In this document: positions 25,473-34,294 of the stretch, piece by piece
How the letters are laid out: every line of letters starts with the position of its first letter
Position numbering within the stretch: the stretch's first letter is position 1
NCBI GenBank assembly: GCA_964538915.1
Contig: CAZIFB010000001.1
Span: 248,001-312,000, forward strand
DNA length: 64,000 bases
DNA from: JAEUHQ01 sp964538915
GTDB taxonomy: Bacteria; Planctomycetota; UBA1135; UBA2386
Direction of reading: 5' to 3'
Program-made: the position numbers and the translations under genes
The notes under the pieces: model-generated
Seen by the model: only the letters and a program-made list of their open reading frames with translations
What the model was told of the DNA's origin: nothing
The model's database searches: none

Positions 25473-27443
25473 TTAGCGGACGCCCGGCCGCGACTCCACC
25501 GTGCAGTGCGCCGTGCCTTCGCGAGTCGGATGCGCTCCGAGGCCCGACGAGTCCGCGGTCCATGGGCCGAAGTCCTGGTCGAGGTGCAGCAGCAGCACCG
25601 TGACCGCGTCCGCGGCGTGGCGCGCGGCGGGAGTGAACGTCTCCGCCGAATAGCGTGCGGTCTTCGACAGGCGCACTTCGTCGATGCACCCGGCGAAGAA
25701 CGTTCCCGGCTGGCCCTTGCTGCCCGGGTCGGCGCCGACGAACAGCGGCAGCCGGTTGGTCCTGCGTGTGCCCTTGCCCGCCGCATCGGCGGCGAGCGCC
25801 CCGTCCACGTAGAGCCGCACGTGTTCGCCGTCGAAGACGCCGGCGAGGTGATGCCACGTGCCGGCGCGGAGCTTCGTCGCCTTCGCCTCCGCGCGCACGT
25901 AGCCGTCGCCGAGCCACACGAAGAAGCCCGGCGCCCCGTCCGTCGTCGAGAGCGCGTATTCGCTGTTCTCCGTCTTCGCGACGACGGCGTGCTTGCCGCT
26001 CACGTCTTCGGCGCGCACCCATGCTTCGAGCGTGAACGGTCCGTCGGGCAGCTCGACCGTCGCGGCTTCGACGCGCAGGCAAGCCGACTTGCCGTCGAGT
26101 ACGAGGACCCCTTCGTGCGCCGCGTCCTTGCTGCCGAGATCGCGCGGTGGACGCATCTCGAACGCGAAGTCACGGCGCGGCAGTCCGATGCGGCGGTCGG
26201 CGGCGAGGTAGTCGCACCGCACCTCGAGCCGCGGCAGTGCGAACGGCGCCGCGGGATCGGCCCGGCGTCGCACCGCGAACGTCGTCGTCGCGGTGTCCTT
26301 GCCCTTCACGATCACGTGCTGGTGGTCCGGGCCGAACTGCCAGCTCGGATCGCCGTGCGGGATCAGCTCGTACTCGACGGCGCGCGTCGCCGGGTTGGTG
26401 CAGCGCAGCGTCACGAGCGCGTCGACGGCGCCGTCGGCGGTCATCGCGTCGCCCGCTCCGGCCGCGACACATTCGACTAGCAGCGGCTGCATGCTCTCGT
26501 GCACACGGTCGACGTCTTCGCTCAGCTGCCCGGTGATCTGCAGCGGGTCCATCACGGTGCCGACGGGCAGCGCCGCGACGGTGATGCCGTCCGGCCGCAC
26601 GGTGACCACGTGGAACTGGTGCAGGAAGCCGGCCGCCGGCGCCTCGAACTCGAGGAAAGCCCCGACCGACGCGACGGTGAAGTAGCGGATGCCGTCCTTC
26701 ACGCCGTCGAAGCGCATGCGGTGGATGTGCCCCGCGAACACCGCGCTGACGTTGCCGTTCTTCGCGAGCAGCGCGTGCACCCGGTCCCAGTCGCTGCCGT
26801 ACTGCGCGAGCCAGCGCGGGTGGTGGAGGAACACGAACACGTGCCGTGCACCCTTCGCCTTCTCCAGCGTCTCGCGCAGCCACGTGAACTGCGCGTCGCC
26901 CATCCTCTGGCACTCCGGATCGCCGAAGTCCTTCTTGCCGGTCGTGGGGTTGCCCTCGTCGGAGTAGAGCACGACGAACCAGCACTTCTTGTGTTCGACC
27001 GCGTACCACAGGGGGCCGAAGGTCGCCTCGTAGTCCCCTTCGTGCTCGCCGACAGGCTTGCCGGGGCCGCGCCAGTAGACGTCGTGGTTGCCGGGCACCG
27101 GGAACCACGGCATGCGCAGCCCCTTCATCACACCCTTGTACTCGGCGGCCTGCTTCTGCCAGTCGGGCGTGGTGTTGTAGCCGTTCACGAGATCGCCGAC
27201 CGTGAGTACGAGATCGGGGTCGAGAAGGTTCGTGTCCGTGACGGCCTGTCGCAGCACTTCGATCCCCTCGACCGGCCCGCCGGTGCGGTCGCCGAAAACC
27301 ACGAAGCCGAACGCGTCGTCCTCCTTCGGCAGCTTCAACAGTTCGCGGCCGGCGGCGCGGCTCGTGTGCACACGTGCGTCGTCCTGCGCGGGGAGTGCGG
27401 CGCCGATCGCGAAGAGCAGGAGAAGGAGGGCGAGGCGGTGCAT
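25473..27443 (-). CDS. Secreted metallophosphoesterase with C-terminal LamG domain
   Basis: 656 aa. Signal peptide ends LPAQ (residue 20). The calcineurin-like phosphoesterase core shows FGDRTGG (50-56), VGDLVNG (82-88), GNHD (118-121), FLHHPRW and GHIHR, supplying the two-metal centre. A central region (about 315-455) has beta strands of unclear type. Residues about 465-640 form a LamG/concanavalin-like domain (FTLEAWVRAEDV, WHHLAGVFDGEHVRLYVDG, IDEVRLSK). It probably acts on a phosphoester outside the cytoplasm while bound to glycan or another surface. The ATG at 27443 begins the signal peptide. It is divergent from the glycosyltransferase gene; a TACCTT box lies at 27496-27491 (minus). Confidence 0.86.
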   Translation of the reverse strand: MHRLALLLLLFAIGAALPAQDDARVHTSRAAGRELLKLPKEDDAFGFVVFGDRTGGPVEGIEVLRQAVTDTNLLDPDLVLTVGDLVNGYNTTPDWQKQAAEYKGVMKGLRMPWFPVPGNHDVYWRGPGKPVGEHEGDYEATFGPLWYAVEHKKCWFVVLYSDEGNPTTGKKDFGDPECQRMGDAQFTWLRETLEKAKGARHVFVFLHHPRWLAQYGSDWDRVHALLAKNGNVSAVFAGHIHRMRFDGVKDGIRYFTVASVGAFLEFEAPAAGFLHQFHVVTVRPDGITVAALPVGTVMDPLQITGQLSEDVDRVHESMQPLLVECVAAGAGDAMTADGAVDALVTLRCTNPATRAVEYELIPHGDPSWQFGPDHQHVIVKGKDTATTTFAVRRRADPAAPFALPRLEVRCDYLAADRRIGLPRRDFAFEMRPPRDLGSKDAAHEGVLVLDGKSACLRVEAATVELPDGPFTLEAWVRAEDVSGKHAVVAKTENSEYALSTTDGAPGFFVWLGDGYVRAEAKATKLRAGTWHHLAGVFDGEHVRLYVDGALAADAAGKGTRRTNRLPLFVGADPGSKGQPGTFFAGCIDEVRLSKTARYSAETFTPAARHAADAVTVLLLHLDQDFGPWTADSSGLGAHPTREGTAHCTVESRPGVR

Positions 27444-27517
27444 GCGGTCTTCGTGCCGGACGACGGGGAAGGCGCCGCCAGCGCCGCGACAAGGTAGTCG
27501 GTGCCGCACGACGCTTC

Positions 27518-27523
27518 TATGCT
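27518..27523 (+). promoter_or_regulatory. -10-like TATGCT, deciding a TTG start
   Basis: TATGCT ends 9 nt before TTG 27533, the same spacing seen before ATG starts of other genes here. No in-frame ATG exists near the first membrane helix. Confidence 0.45.
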
Positions 27524-27532
27524 GCGCGCCCC

Positions 27533-29128
27533 TTGCACCCCGCCGATCGCCCTCGTTCGCCGCTCTCCGGCCTGCTGCTCGTCGCGAGCTTCGCGGTCGG
27601 GGCCGGCAACGCGTGGCGCTTCGTCGGCAGCGTGTGCGACGACGCGGTGATCTCGTTCCGCAGCGTCGAGAACCAGGCCCTGGGTCACGGCCTCGTCTAC
27701 AACGTCGGCGAGCGGCTCGAGACGTTCACCAACCTCGGCTTCGTGTGGCTCCTCGCCGCTGCGCGTGCGGCCGGAGCCGACCTCTTCGCGGCGGCGGGTG
27801 CGATCGGCTTCGTCGCGGCGGCCGGGGCGTTGGTCGCCACCTGGTGGCTCGCGCGCGAAGCGGGACTCGGCCGCGCGGTGTGGGCACCGGTGCTCTTCGC
27901 GTCCTCGTCGACGACGCTCGTTGGGCAGGCCGGCTCGGGGCTCGAGACGACGGCTTGCGCTCTGTTCACGACCCTCGGCCTCGCGCGGGTGCTGCAGGAA
28001 TGCCGCGCGCACGGTGACGGCGCGTCGCGCCGCCACGGAGCGGGAGCGCTGCTGCTCGGTTGTGCGGTGTCGATGCGTCCGGACAGCGTCTCCGTGCTCG
28101 TCGGAGCCCTCGTGTGCAAGGCGTTCCTGCTCGGCGCATCCGAACGGAGGCGCGCCGCGATCCGGGACGGCGTCGTCGCGTTCGCCGTCGTCGCCGCGCT
28201 CACGGGTTTCCGCGTCGCGTACTACGGCGATCCGCTGCCGAACCCCGTGCACGCGAAGGTCGGTGCCGACCTCGCCGTCTTGAAGTCGGGGCTCTCGTAC
28301 TGGTTCGAGTGGGTGCGCGCCGACTTCGGCATGGCGGTGCTCGCGGCGGGGCTGGTGCTGGCGTTCGCCGCGAGCGGCCGAGCGCGCCTGCTCGCCGTCC
28401 TCTGCGCCGGCTGGTGTGCGTACGTGGTCGTGAGCGGCGGCGACCACATGCCGTACTCGCGGTTCTTCGCGCCGATGCTGCCCGCGTTCGCGGTCGCGCT
28501 CGCGGCCGGCATGGCGCCGCTGTTCGTCGGCGGCGTCGGCAGCGGTTGGCGGGCTGCCGCGGGGGGGCTGTTCGTCTGCGCGCTCGCCCTGCAGCCCGCG
28601 TGGGCGTCGGTCTCGCGCGGCAACGTGCCGGCGAAGAACATGGTGCACGAGACGTTCCGCCGCGCGATCGGCGAGTTCTTCGCGCGAGAAGCGGCAGCGC
28701 GTGGCGGCCCGCTCGTCGTCGCGTGCAACCCCGTCGGCTACGTCGGCTTCTTCGCCGGTCCGCGCGTTCGTGTCGTCGACATGCTCGGCCTGTGCGATGC
28801 GCACGTCGCGCGCGAGGGTCGCCGCGACACGAAGCTGCTCGTCGGGCACCAGGTCGGCGACGGCGCGTGGGTGCTGGCGCAGCGCCCCGACTTCCTGATC
28901 CTCGGCACGGTGACGCCGGGCGACATCTGGCAGCGCCGCGACGGCGCCGAACTCCTGCGCGAGATCCGCGCGGCCGGCGTCGAGGCATGGGCGAAGGCGA
29001 ACGAGCACACCTTCCTCGTCAGCGAACGCGAGATGCTCGCCGCCGACGAACTCTTCGCCGCGTACGACGCGATCATCGTGCCGCTGGCCGGCGACCGTTC
29101 GTTGCACGTCCTGCGGAGGAAGGCGTGA
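27533..29128 (+). CDS. Polytopic membrane glycosyltransferase-like protein
   Basis: 531 aa from TTG 27533. About nine hydrophobic segments cover residues 8-370. An acidic first-loop pattern (SVCDDAVISFRSVENQALGHGLVYNVGERLETFTNLGF) matches lipid-linked sugar transferases of the GT-C type, such as mycobacterial AftB-like proteins, where the loop aspartates are catalytic. A soluble tail of about 160 residues follows. It is probably a polyprenyl-phosphate-sugar dependent transferase acting on the outer face of the membrane. The stop overlaps the GTG of the next gene by 3 bp (GTGA), so the two are translationally coupled. Start inferred from the promoter box. Confidence 0.75.
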   Translation: MHPADRPRSPLSGLLLVASFAVGAGNAWRFVGSVCDDAVISFRSVENQALGHGLVYNVGERLETFTNLGFVWLLAAARAAGADLFAAAGAIGFVAAAGALVATWWLAREAGLGRAVWAPVLFASSSTTLVGQAGSGLETTACALFTTLGLARVLQECRAHGDGASRRHGAGALLLGCAVSMRPDSVSVLVGALVCKAFLLGASERRRAAIRDGVVAFAVVAALTGFRVAYYGDPLPNPVHAKVGADLAVLKSGLSYWFEWVRADFGMAVLAAGLVLAFAASGRARLLAVLCAGWCAYVVVSGGDHMPYSRFFAPMLPAFAVALAAGMAPLFVGGVGSGWRAAAGGLFVCALALQPAWASVSRGNVPAKNMVHETFRRAIGEFFAREAAARGGPLVVACNPVGYVGFFAGPRVRVVDMLGLCDAHVAREGRRDTKLLVGHQVGDGAWVLAQRPDFLILGTVTPGDIWQRRDGAELLREIRAAGVEAWAKANEHTFLVSEREMLAADELFAAYDAIIVPLAGDRSLHVLRRKA

Positions 29129-30072
29129 CCACGCGCACGCCGCTGCGCGTCGGCATCGTCGGCGCCGGTCGCACGCGGCAGGGGCTCGGGCCGTACTTCG
29201 CGAAGTGGTTCGAGGCCGCGGGCGCGCGTGTCGCGGCGGTGTCGGGTCGGAACCTCGACGGCGCGCGCCGCACCGCCAGCGAACTGGCTGCTGCGTTCGG
29301 GCATCCGGTCGATGCCGCGGCCGATGCAGCGACGCTCGCGAGGTCCGTCGACCTGCTCGTGGTCGCGTCGCCGGTCGCCACGCATCTCGAGGGGCTCGAC
29401 GCGGCGCTCGCGGCCGGCGTGCCGTGCTTGTGCGAGAAGCCGCTCGTCGCGGTCGAGCACGAAGCGGCAGGTCGCGCACGTATCGCGGCGTTCGCTGCGC
29501 GTGGGCTGCTGCTCGCGGAGAACTGCCAGTGGCCGTACGTGCTGCCGGCGATCTTCGAGCTCCATTCCGAACTCACGGGCGAGCCGGTGCAACGGATAGC
29601 GATGGGCCTCGGCCCGATCGGCGCCGGCGCGGCGATGGTGGCGGACTCGTTGTCGCACGTGCTGAGCGTCGTGCAGGCGCTCGCGCCGCTCGACGACGCG
29701 GTGGTGCACGACGTCCGTACCACCGACCGCACCGCGACGGCCGTTCGCAACGTCGTGTCGTTCACGGTCGCCGCCCGCGGCGGACCGGTCGCCGTCGAAC
29801 TGCATCTGGAGCATTGTCCACAGCCGCCGCGTCCCGCGTGGATCGCGGTCAACGGCCGGCGTGTCGACCGGCGCATCGGGGCCGGGTACACGATCTCGTT
29901 CGTCCGCGAGGACGGCCGCGGAATGAACGTGACTGATCCGCTGCAGCGACTCGTGTATGGTCTCGTCTCCACCCTGGAGTCCGAACCTCGTGAACGAACC
30001 GAAGCCTTCGCATCCCTCGACGTCCGGCTCCGCCTCTACACAACGATCCTCCGCGCCCTCGAAGCCGACTGA
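29125..30072 (+). CDS. Gfo/Idh/MocA family oxidoreductase
   Basis: 315 aa. N-terminal NAD(P)-binding Rossmann fold (RVGIVGAGRTRQG, residues 8-20) and the family hallmark CEKPL (about residue 101-105). The C-terminal substrate domain is shorter than usual and the usual (D/N)xxxH segment reads DSLSHVL. Members oxidise or reduce sugar-like substrates. The GTG start overlaps the previous stop and has GGAGGA 4 nt upstream, a strong coupling signal. It overlaps the radical SAM gene at its 3' end by 83 bp. It probably modifies a sugar in the same pathway as the adjacent membrane glycosyltransferase. Confidence 0.85.
   Translation: MTTRTPLRVGIVGAGRTRQGLGPYFAKWFEAAGARVAAVSGRNLDGARRTASELAAAFGHPVDAAADAATLARSVDLLVVASPVATHLEGLDAALAAGVPCLCEKPLVAVEHEAAGRARIAAFAARGLLLAENCQWPYVLPAIFELHSELTGEPVQRIAMGLGPIGAGAAMVADSLSHVLSVVQALAPLDDAVVHDVRTTDRTATAVRNVVSFTVAARGGPVAVELHLEHCPQPPRPAWIAVNGRRVDRRIGAGYTISFVREDGRGMNVTDPLQRLVYGLVSTLESEPRERTEAFASLDVRLRLYTTILRALEAD
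29956..29961 (+). promoter_or_regulatory. Intragenic -10-like TATGGT before the radical SAM gene
   Basis: TATGGT lies inside the oxidoreductase gene, 28 nt before GTG 29990. It could give the radical SAM gene its own transcript. Confidence 0.3.
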
Positions 30073-31291
30073 GCGCAGCGTCGAGCAGGTCCACGACTTC
30101 GCGAAGAAGCTGCAGCAACCGAGCCTGTGGCCGAAGGTGCTCGACTACGTGAAGTGGCAGCGTGCGCGCCGTGCCGCCGCGAAGGCCGGCAAGCCGATGC
30201 CCGACATGCCGGACATCGCGCCGCTTTCGATCAACCTCGACCTCACGACCGCGTGCAACTACGCGTGCGACCACTGCATCGACTGGGACATCCTGAACAG
30301 CAAGGTGCGCCACGAGGACCAGGAACTGCGCGACTCCGTGCAGCGCATGGCCGAGCGCGGTCTGCGCAGCGTGATCCTGATCGGCGGCGGCGAGCCGACC
30401 CTCTATCCCGGCTTCCCCGGCTTCGTCGAGTTCTGCAAGAAGCTCGGCCTCTCGGTCGCGGTCGTCAGCAACGGCAGTCGCGGTGACCGCCTGCTCGCGG
30501 CGGCGCCGTTCTTCACCGACGGCGACTGGATCCGGCTCTCGCTCGACTCGGGCAGCAACGAGATCTTCCGCCGCATGCACAACCCGTCGAGCAAGACGCT
30601 GTCGCTCGACGAGATCTGCAGCTGGATGCCGAAGATCAAGGCCGCGAACCCGAAGGTGCAGCTCGGCTTCTCGTTCGTCATCACGTGGAAGGGCGGCAGC
30701 CGCGGCGAAGTGAAGATCGTCGAGAACATCCACGAGATGGCGATGGCCGCCAGGCGCGCGTCGGACTCGATGTTCGACTACATCTCGTTCAAGCCGTTCC
30801 TCGAGCGGCAGGCGGACGGCGCCGAAGTGATGGACCCCGCGAAGACCGAGGCCGAGTTGCAGGCCGTGATCGCGCGCATCCAGACCAACCTCGAGGAGGC
30901 GCGCGCTTCGGTGCGCCCCGGCTTCCGGGTTCTGGCCAGCACCAATCTGCGCGTGCTGATGAGCGGCACGTGGCGCGACTACACGAAGCAGCCGAAGGTC
31001 TGCCACATGCAGATGCTGCGGCAGGTCGTGACGCCGCTCGGCACGTTCAACTGCCCCGCGCACCGCGGCGTCGAGAAGGCGCAGCTCGGCGGCAAGGAGC
31101 TTTGGCAGGTGCCGGTCGCCGCGCAGCACGCGACGGGCCGCATCCTCGACGGCTTCGACGCCGCGCACGAGTGCCGCGAGGTCACGTGCCTCTACAACAG
31201 CACGAACTGGTGGCTCGACGAGATGGTCGCCACCGACGCGCCGCTGCCCGAAGTTGCGCCGGCGCCCGAGCAGCGCGACTGGTTCCTGTAG
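29990..31291 (+). CDS. Radical SAM protein, probable SPASM-like C-terminus
   Basis: 433 aa from GTG 29990 (ATG 29957 is an alternative). The cluster motif is C89-x3-C93-x2-C96 (CNYACDHC), followed by the SAM-binding GGGEPT segment. Cysteines in PKVCHMQML, TFNCPAHRG and HECREVTCLYN near the C-terminus could ligate an auxiliary Fe-S cluster. Such enzymes generate a 5'-deoxyadenosyl radical for peptide, lipid or sugar modification. The substrate is unknown; adjacency to a membrane glycosyltransferase and a sugar-type oxidoreductase suggests surface-glycan or lipid modification. The 83-bp overlap with the upstream gene is unusually long. Confidence 0.85.
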   Translation: MNEPKPSHPSTSGSASTQRSSAPSKPTERSVEQVHDFAKKLQQPSLWPKVLDYVKWQRARRAAAKAGKPMPDMPDIAPLSINLDLTTACNYACDHCIDWDILNSKVRHEDQELRDSVQRMAERGLRSVILIGGGEPTLYPGFPGFVEFCKKLGLSVAVVSNGSRGDRLLAAAPFFTDGDWIRLSLDSGSNEIFRRMHNPSSKTLSLDEICSWMPKIKAANPKVQLGFSFVITWKGGSRGEVKIVENIHEMAMAARRASDSMFDYISFKPFLERQADGAEVMDPAKTEAELQAVIARIQTNLEEARASVRPGFRVLASTNLRVLMSGTWRDYTKQPKVCHMQMLRQVVTPLGTFNCPAHRGVEKAQLGGKELWQVPVAAQHATGRILDGFDAAHECREVTCLYNSTNWWLDEMVATDAPLPEVAPAPEQRDWFL

Positions 31292-31301
31292 CGGTCGACC
31301 G

Positions 31302-31318
31302 CCGCGGCAGGCCCGCGG
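31302..31318 (+). terminator. Hairpin after the radical SAM gene
   Basis: CCGCGG-caggc-CCGCGG, followed by CGGCG-gcgct-CGCCG (31326-31340). Two GC-rich stems lie in the 85-bp gap before the protease gene; no T-run. Confidence 0.4.
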
Positions 31319-31341
31319 CTCGAATCGGCGGCGCTCGCCGC

Positions 31342-31347
31342 TACCGT
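31342..31347 (+). promoter_or_regulatory. -10-like TACCGT before the Deg-type protease
   Basis: TACCGT ends 29 nt before the ATG at 31377. Confidence 0.35.
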
Positions 31348-31376
31348 GCTCGGCCCGTTCCGAGGCCGCAGCACCC

Positions 31377-32798
31377 ATGACCCACCCCCAGGTCGTCCGC
31401 GTCTACAGCACGTACCAGGACCCGGACTACGAGAGTCCGTGGCAGAGCGTCGCGCCTCGCGGCAGCACGGGTTCGGGCGTGATCGTCGGTCCGCGGCAGA
31501 TCCTCACGGGGGCGCACGTCGTCGCGAACGCGACGTTCGTGCAGGTACAGAAGCAGAGCGACCCGACGAAGGTCACCGCGCGCGTGCTCGCGGTGAGCCA
31601 CGACGCGGACCTGGCGCTGCTCCACATCGACGACGCGGCGTTCGCCCGCGGCATCCGGCCCGCGGTCATCGGCGACCTGCCGCGCCTGCGCGACGCGGTG
31701 CAGGTGGTCGGGTATCCGATCGGTGGTGAAGAGGTCTCGATCACCGAAGGCGTCGTGTCGCGCATCGAGGTGCAGCGTTACGAACACAGCCAGCGGCACC
31801 TGCTCGCGGTCACGGTCGACGCCGCGATCAACGAAGGGAACAGCGGCGGTCCGGTGTTCGCGCGCGGCAAGGTCGTCGGCATCGCGTTCCAGGCGCTGCC
31901 GGAAGCGGAGAACATCGGCGAGATGGTGCCGGCGCCGATCCTGCGCCGTTTCCTCGACGGCGTCGCGAAGAAGAAGGATCCGCACGTGCCCGGCCTCGGC
32001 ATCACGACGCAGCCGCTCGAGAACCCGGCGCTGCGCGCGCACCTTGGGATGAAGAAGCACGACAGCGGCGTGCTGATCACCGCGGTGCAGTTCGGCTCGA
32101 GTGCGTGGGGCATCCTGCAGAAGGGCGACGTGCTGTGCCAGCTCGACGGCCTCCGCATCGCCGACAACGGCACGGTGCGCTATCGCGGCCAGTTCCGTTG
32201 CCAGTTCGATGCGGTGATCGGCGACCACCACGTCGGTGACGCGTTGCGCGCGAAGATCCTGCGCGGCGGCAGACAGGTTTCGGTGACGATGACGATGCAG
32301 CGGATGGCGTGGCTCGTGCCGCGCACCGAGTTCGACCGTCGGCCGATGTGGTTCCTGTTCGGCGGCCTCGTCTTCCAGCGGCTCACCGCCGAGTTCCTGC
32401 GCATCTGGGGCGAGCACTGGTGGGACAAGGCGCCGAAGGAGCTGCTGCACCTCTACTACTCCGGCCTGCGGCGACCCGAGCAGCAGGAGATCGTCGTCCT
32501 CGCGCAGGTGCTCGCGGACGCGGTCAACGTCGGCTACGAGGCGTTCCACAACGACGTCGTCGTCGCGGTGAACGGCCACGCACCGGTCGACATGGCGGAC
32601 TTCGTGCGCCGCATCGACGCCGCCCGCGGCGAGGTCGTGCTCGAGCTGTCGAGCGGTGCGAAGGTGCTGCTCGACGCCGACTCGGCGCGCGCGGCGGAGG
32701 GGCGCATCCTCTCGCGCTACCACGTGTCGAGCGACCGGTCGACGGATCTGCCGCGGGCGAAGCGGGCACCGGTCGGCAAGCGCCGCGCGAAGCGCTGA
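31377..32798 (+). CDS. Cytoplasmic Deg/HtrA-type serine protease with PDZ domains
   Basis: 473 aa. The trypsin-like domain has the triad H47 (TGAHVV), D78 (HDADLALL) and S156 (EGNSGGP). A PDZ domain (GLGITTQPL to RIADNGTV, about 205-265) follows, and a second PDZ-like segment lies near 390-440. Unlike DegP/DegS there is no signal peptide or membrane anchor: the chain begins MTHPQVVRVY directly before the first strands. Domain order and the NPALRAHLGM...GVLI segment recall plant Deg9-like proteases. A role in cytosolic protein quality control is inferred. The basic tail (KRAPVGKRRAKR) is unusual. Convergent with the unknown gene at 32810. Confidence 0.86.
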   Translation: MTHPQVVRVYSTYQDPDYESPWQSVAPRGSTGSGVIVGPRQILTGAHVVANATFVQVQKQSDPTKVTARVLAVSHDADLALLHIDDAAFARGIRPAVIGDLPRLRDAVQVVGYPIGGEEVSITEGVVSRIEVQRYEHSQRHLLAVTVDAAINEGNSGGPVFARGKVVGIAFQALPEAENIGEMVPAPILRRFLDGVAKKKDPHVPGLGITTQPLENPALRAHLGMKKHDSGVLITAVQFGSSAWGILQKGDVLCQLDGLRIADNGTVRYRGQFRCQFDAVIGDHHVGDALRAKILRGGRQVSVTMTMQRMAWLVPRTEFDRRPMWFLFGGLVFQRLTAEFLRIWGEHWWDKAPKELLHLYYSGLRRPEQQEIVVLAQVLADAVNVGYEAFHNDVVVAVNGHAPVDMADFVRRIDAARGEVVLELSSGAKVLLDADSARAAEGRILSRYHVSSDRSTDLPRAKRAPVGKRRAKR

Positions 32799-32809
32799 TC
32801 GCGAAGGCG

Positions 32810-33757
32810 TCAGCGCGGGGCGACCGCGTCCGCGTCGACGTTTGCGCCGCGCACTTCGTCGTTCGCGGTTTCGACGTGCTTCCGCACGCCCGGCTCCGCG
32901 TCGATGTCTGCGCGCAGCGACGCGGCCCGCATCCAGAAGCGCGCCACCAGTTCGTCGAACGACAAACCGCGGGCACGCACGCTGTCGCCGCACGGTGCCG
33001 CGAAGACCGCCTTCGCGTCCGCGGCGTGCGGCGCGCGGGCCGCGAGCCGTTCCCTGCCGAACGCGATGCCGGGCCGCGCGCGGAACACGAACTGCGCCGG
33101 ACCGGTCTCGACGGGCGTGCCGCACGCCGCGAACGGTGCTCGATGCATCCGGGCGATCGCGAGTTCCATCGCGCGGCGGTTGGTGGCCGCGACGAACGCG
33201 ACTCCGTCCGTGACGCGCAGCGAAGTTTCGTCGGCGAGTTGCGCCACGATGCGCGCCCGCCACGCGGCCTCGACGTCGAACGTCGTGTGCACCGGTTCGG
33301 GGCTCCCGAGACCGACGAACCACGTCTCCGTCGGGTCGCCGCGGCGCAGCCGTTCGCAGAGGCGTGCGAACAGGGTGCCGAGGTCGCGCGCTGCGTCTCG
33401 TGCCGCCGTTGCGCCGCCGAGCATGGCTCGCGCGAGCACGTCGGTGCTCGCGAAGAGCGTCACCGCGGCCGGGCCGGTGGCCCTTCGCCCGATCACCTCG
33501 GCGGCCGTGGCGTCGTCGCGGCCGCGCGGCCGCAGCACGAGGCTCGAGCGGTCGACGCCGACTCCGAGATCGCGCAGGCTGGCGGTCGCGTCGAGCGAGC
33601 GCAGCAGCGCATCGACGGGGTGATCCGGCACGCGCATGGCCGCGGTCGGCGCGAGGGCTGCCGCACCGAGGGTCGCCCGGAGCGCCGCGAGTTCGTGGTC
33701 GCCGACGCCGTGCGCGAGCACGAGCAGCAGGGATCGAGTCTCCGGGCCGGTGGACAC
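32810..33757 (-). CDS. Protein of unknown function
   Basis: 315 aa from GTG 33757 (ATG at 33826 is a possible longer start but would overlap the start codon of the divergent SET gene). No family recognised. The chain alternates strands and helices: RSLLLVLAHGVGDHEL at the start, then hydrophobic GPAAVTLFASTDVLARAML near the middle, VAFVAATNRRAMELAIARM, and a C-terminal DELVARFWMRAASL helix. No signal peptide or membrane segment is obvious. High Ala/Arg composition and codon pattern look like its neighbours, so it is probably a genuine gene rather than an antisense frame. Function unknown. Confidence 0.6.
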   Translation of the reverse strand: MSTGPETRSLLLVLAHGVGDHELAALRATLGAAALAPTAAMRVPDHPVDALLRSLDATASLRDLGVGVDRSSLVLRPRGRDDATAAEVIGRRATGPAAVTLFASTDVLARAMLGGATAARDAARDLGTLFARLCERLRRGDPTETWFVGLGSPEPVHTTFDVEAAWRARIVAQLADETSLRVTDGVAFVAATNRRAMELAIARMHRAPFAACGTPVETGPAQFVFRARPGIAFGRERLAARAPHAADAKAVFAAPCGDSVRARGLSFDELVARFWMRAASLRADIDAEPGVRKHVETANDEVRGANVDADAVAPR

Positions 33758-33824
33758 GCGGCGGACATCGGCCGGCGACCGCGCGCGTCTTGTGCCGATG
33801 GCGTTGCGGCGGTAAGCGCAGCGC

Positions 33825-34220
33825 ATGGACAGCATCGAACCGAGTGCGCCGCCCGGGCTCACGATCGGCTCATCGCCGGGCCGCGGCCGGGGCGTGTTCG
33901 CGGCGCGCGACTTCCGCGCCGGCGACGTGATCGAGCGAGCGTCCGTGGTGCCGTTCGCCCGCGATCTGGTGCGACCGCTGCGCGGTTCGCTGCTCGACGA
34001 CTACTGGTTCTGGTGGGACGAGGCGAGCAACGCGATGGCGCTCGGGTGCGGCTCGCTCTACAACCACGCCGCGCCGTCGAATGCGCGGTACCAGCGCGAC
34101 GTCGCTGCGCGGATGCTCGTGTTCATCGCCGTGCGTGACATCGCGCCTGGTGAGGAGATCACGATCAACTACCACGGCGAACCGTCCGACGAATCGCCGG
34201 TCTGGTTCTCCGCACGTTGA
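33825..34220 (+). CDS. Small SET-domain protein (putative lysine methyltransferase)
   Basis: 131 aa, a minimal SET domain. GRGVFAARDF at 21-30 is the opening strand, YNHAAPSN at 79-86 is the N-H motif of the SAM/pseudoknot region, and EEITINYHG at 110-118 is the C-terminal motif with the catalytic Tyr. No pre- or post-SET Cys clusters. Similar compact SET proteins occur in bacteria and may methylate ribosomal or DNA-associated proteins; the target is not evident. It is divergent from the unknown gene and separated by 74 bp from propeller gene 4. No good ribosome binding site; a TAAGCG sequence lies just before. Confidence 0.85.
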   Translation: MDSIEPSAPPGLTIGSSPGRGRGVFAARDFRAGDVIERASVVPFARDLVRPLRGSLLDDYWFWWDEASNAMALGCGSLYNHAAPSNARYQRDVAARMLVFIAVRDIAPGEEITINYHGEPSDESPVWFSAR

Positions 34221-34280
34221 CGTCCTGTTCATCGGCGGACGCGGTGGCGCGCGACCACTGGTGAACGGAACGCGCGGCCC

Positions 34281-34286
34281 TACCAT
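34281..34286 (+). promoter_or_regulatory. -10-like TACCAT, leaderless start of propeller gene 4
   Basis: TACCAT ends 8 nt before the ATG at 34295, leaving no room for a Shine-Dalgarno in the transcript. Confidence 0.45.
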
Positions 34287-34294
34287 CGAGCCCG

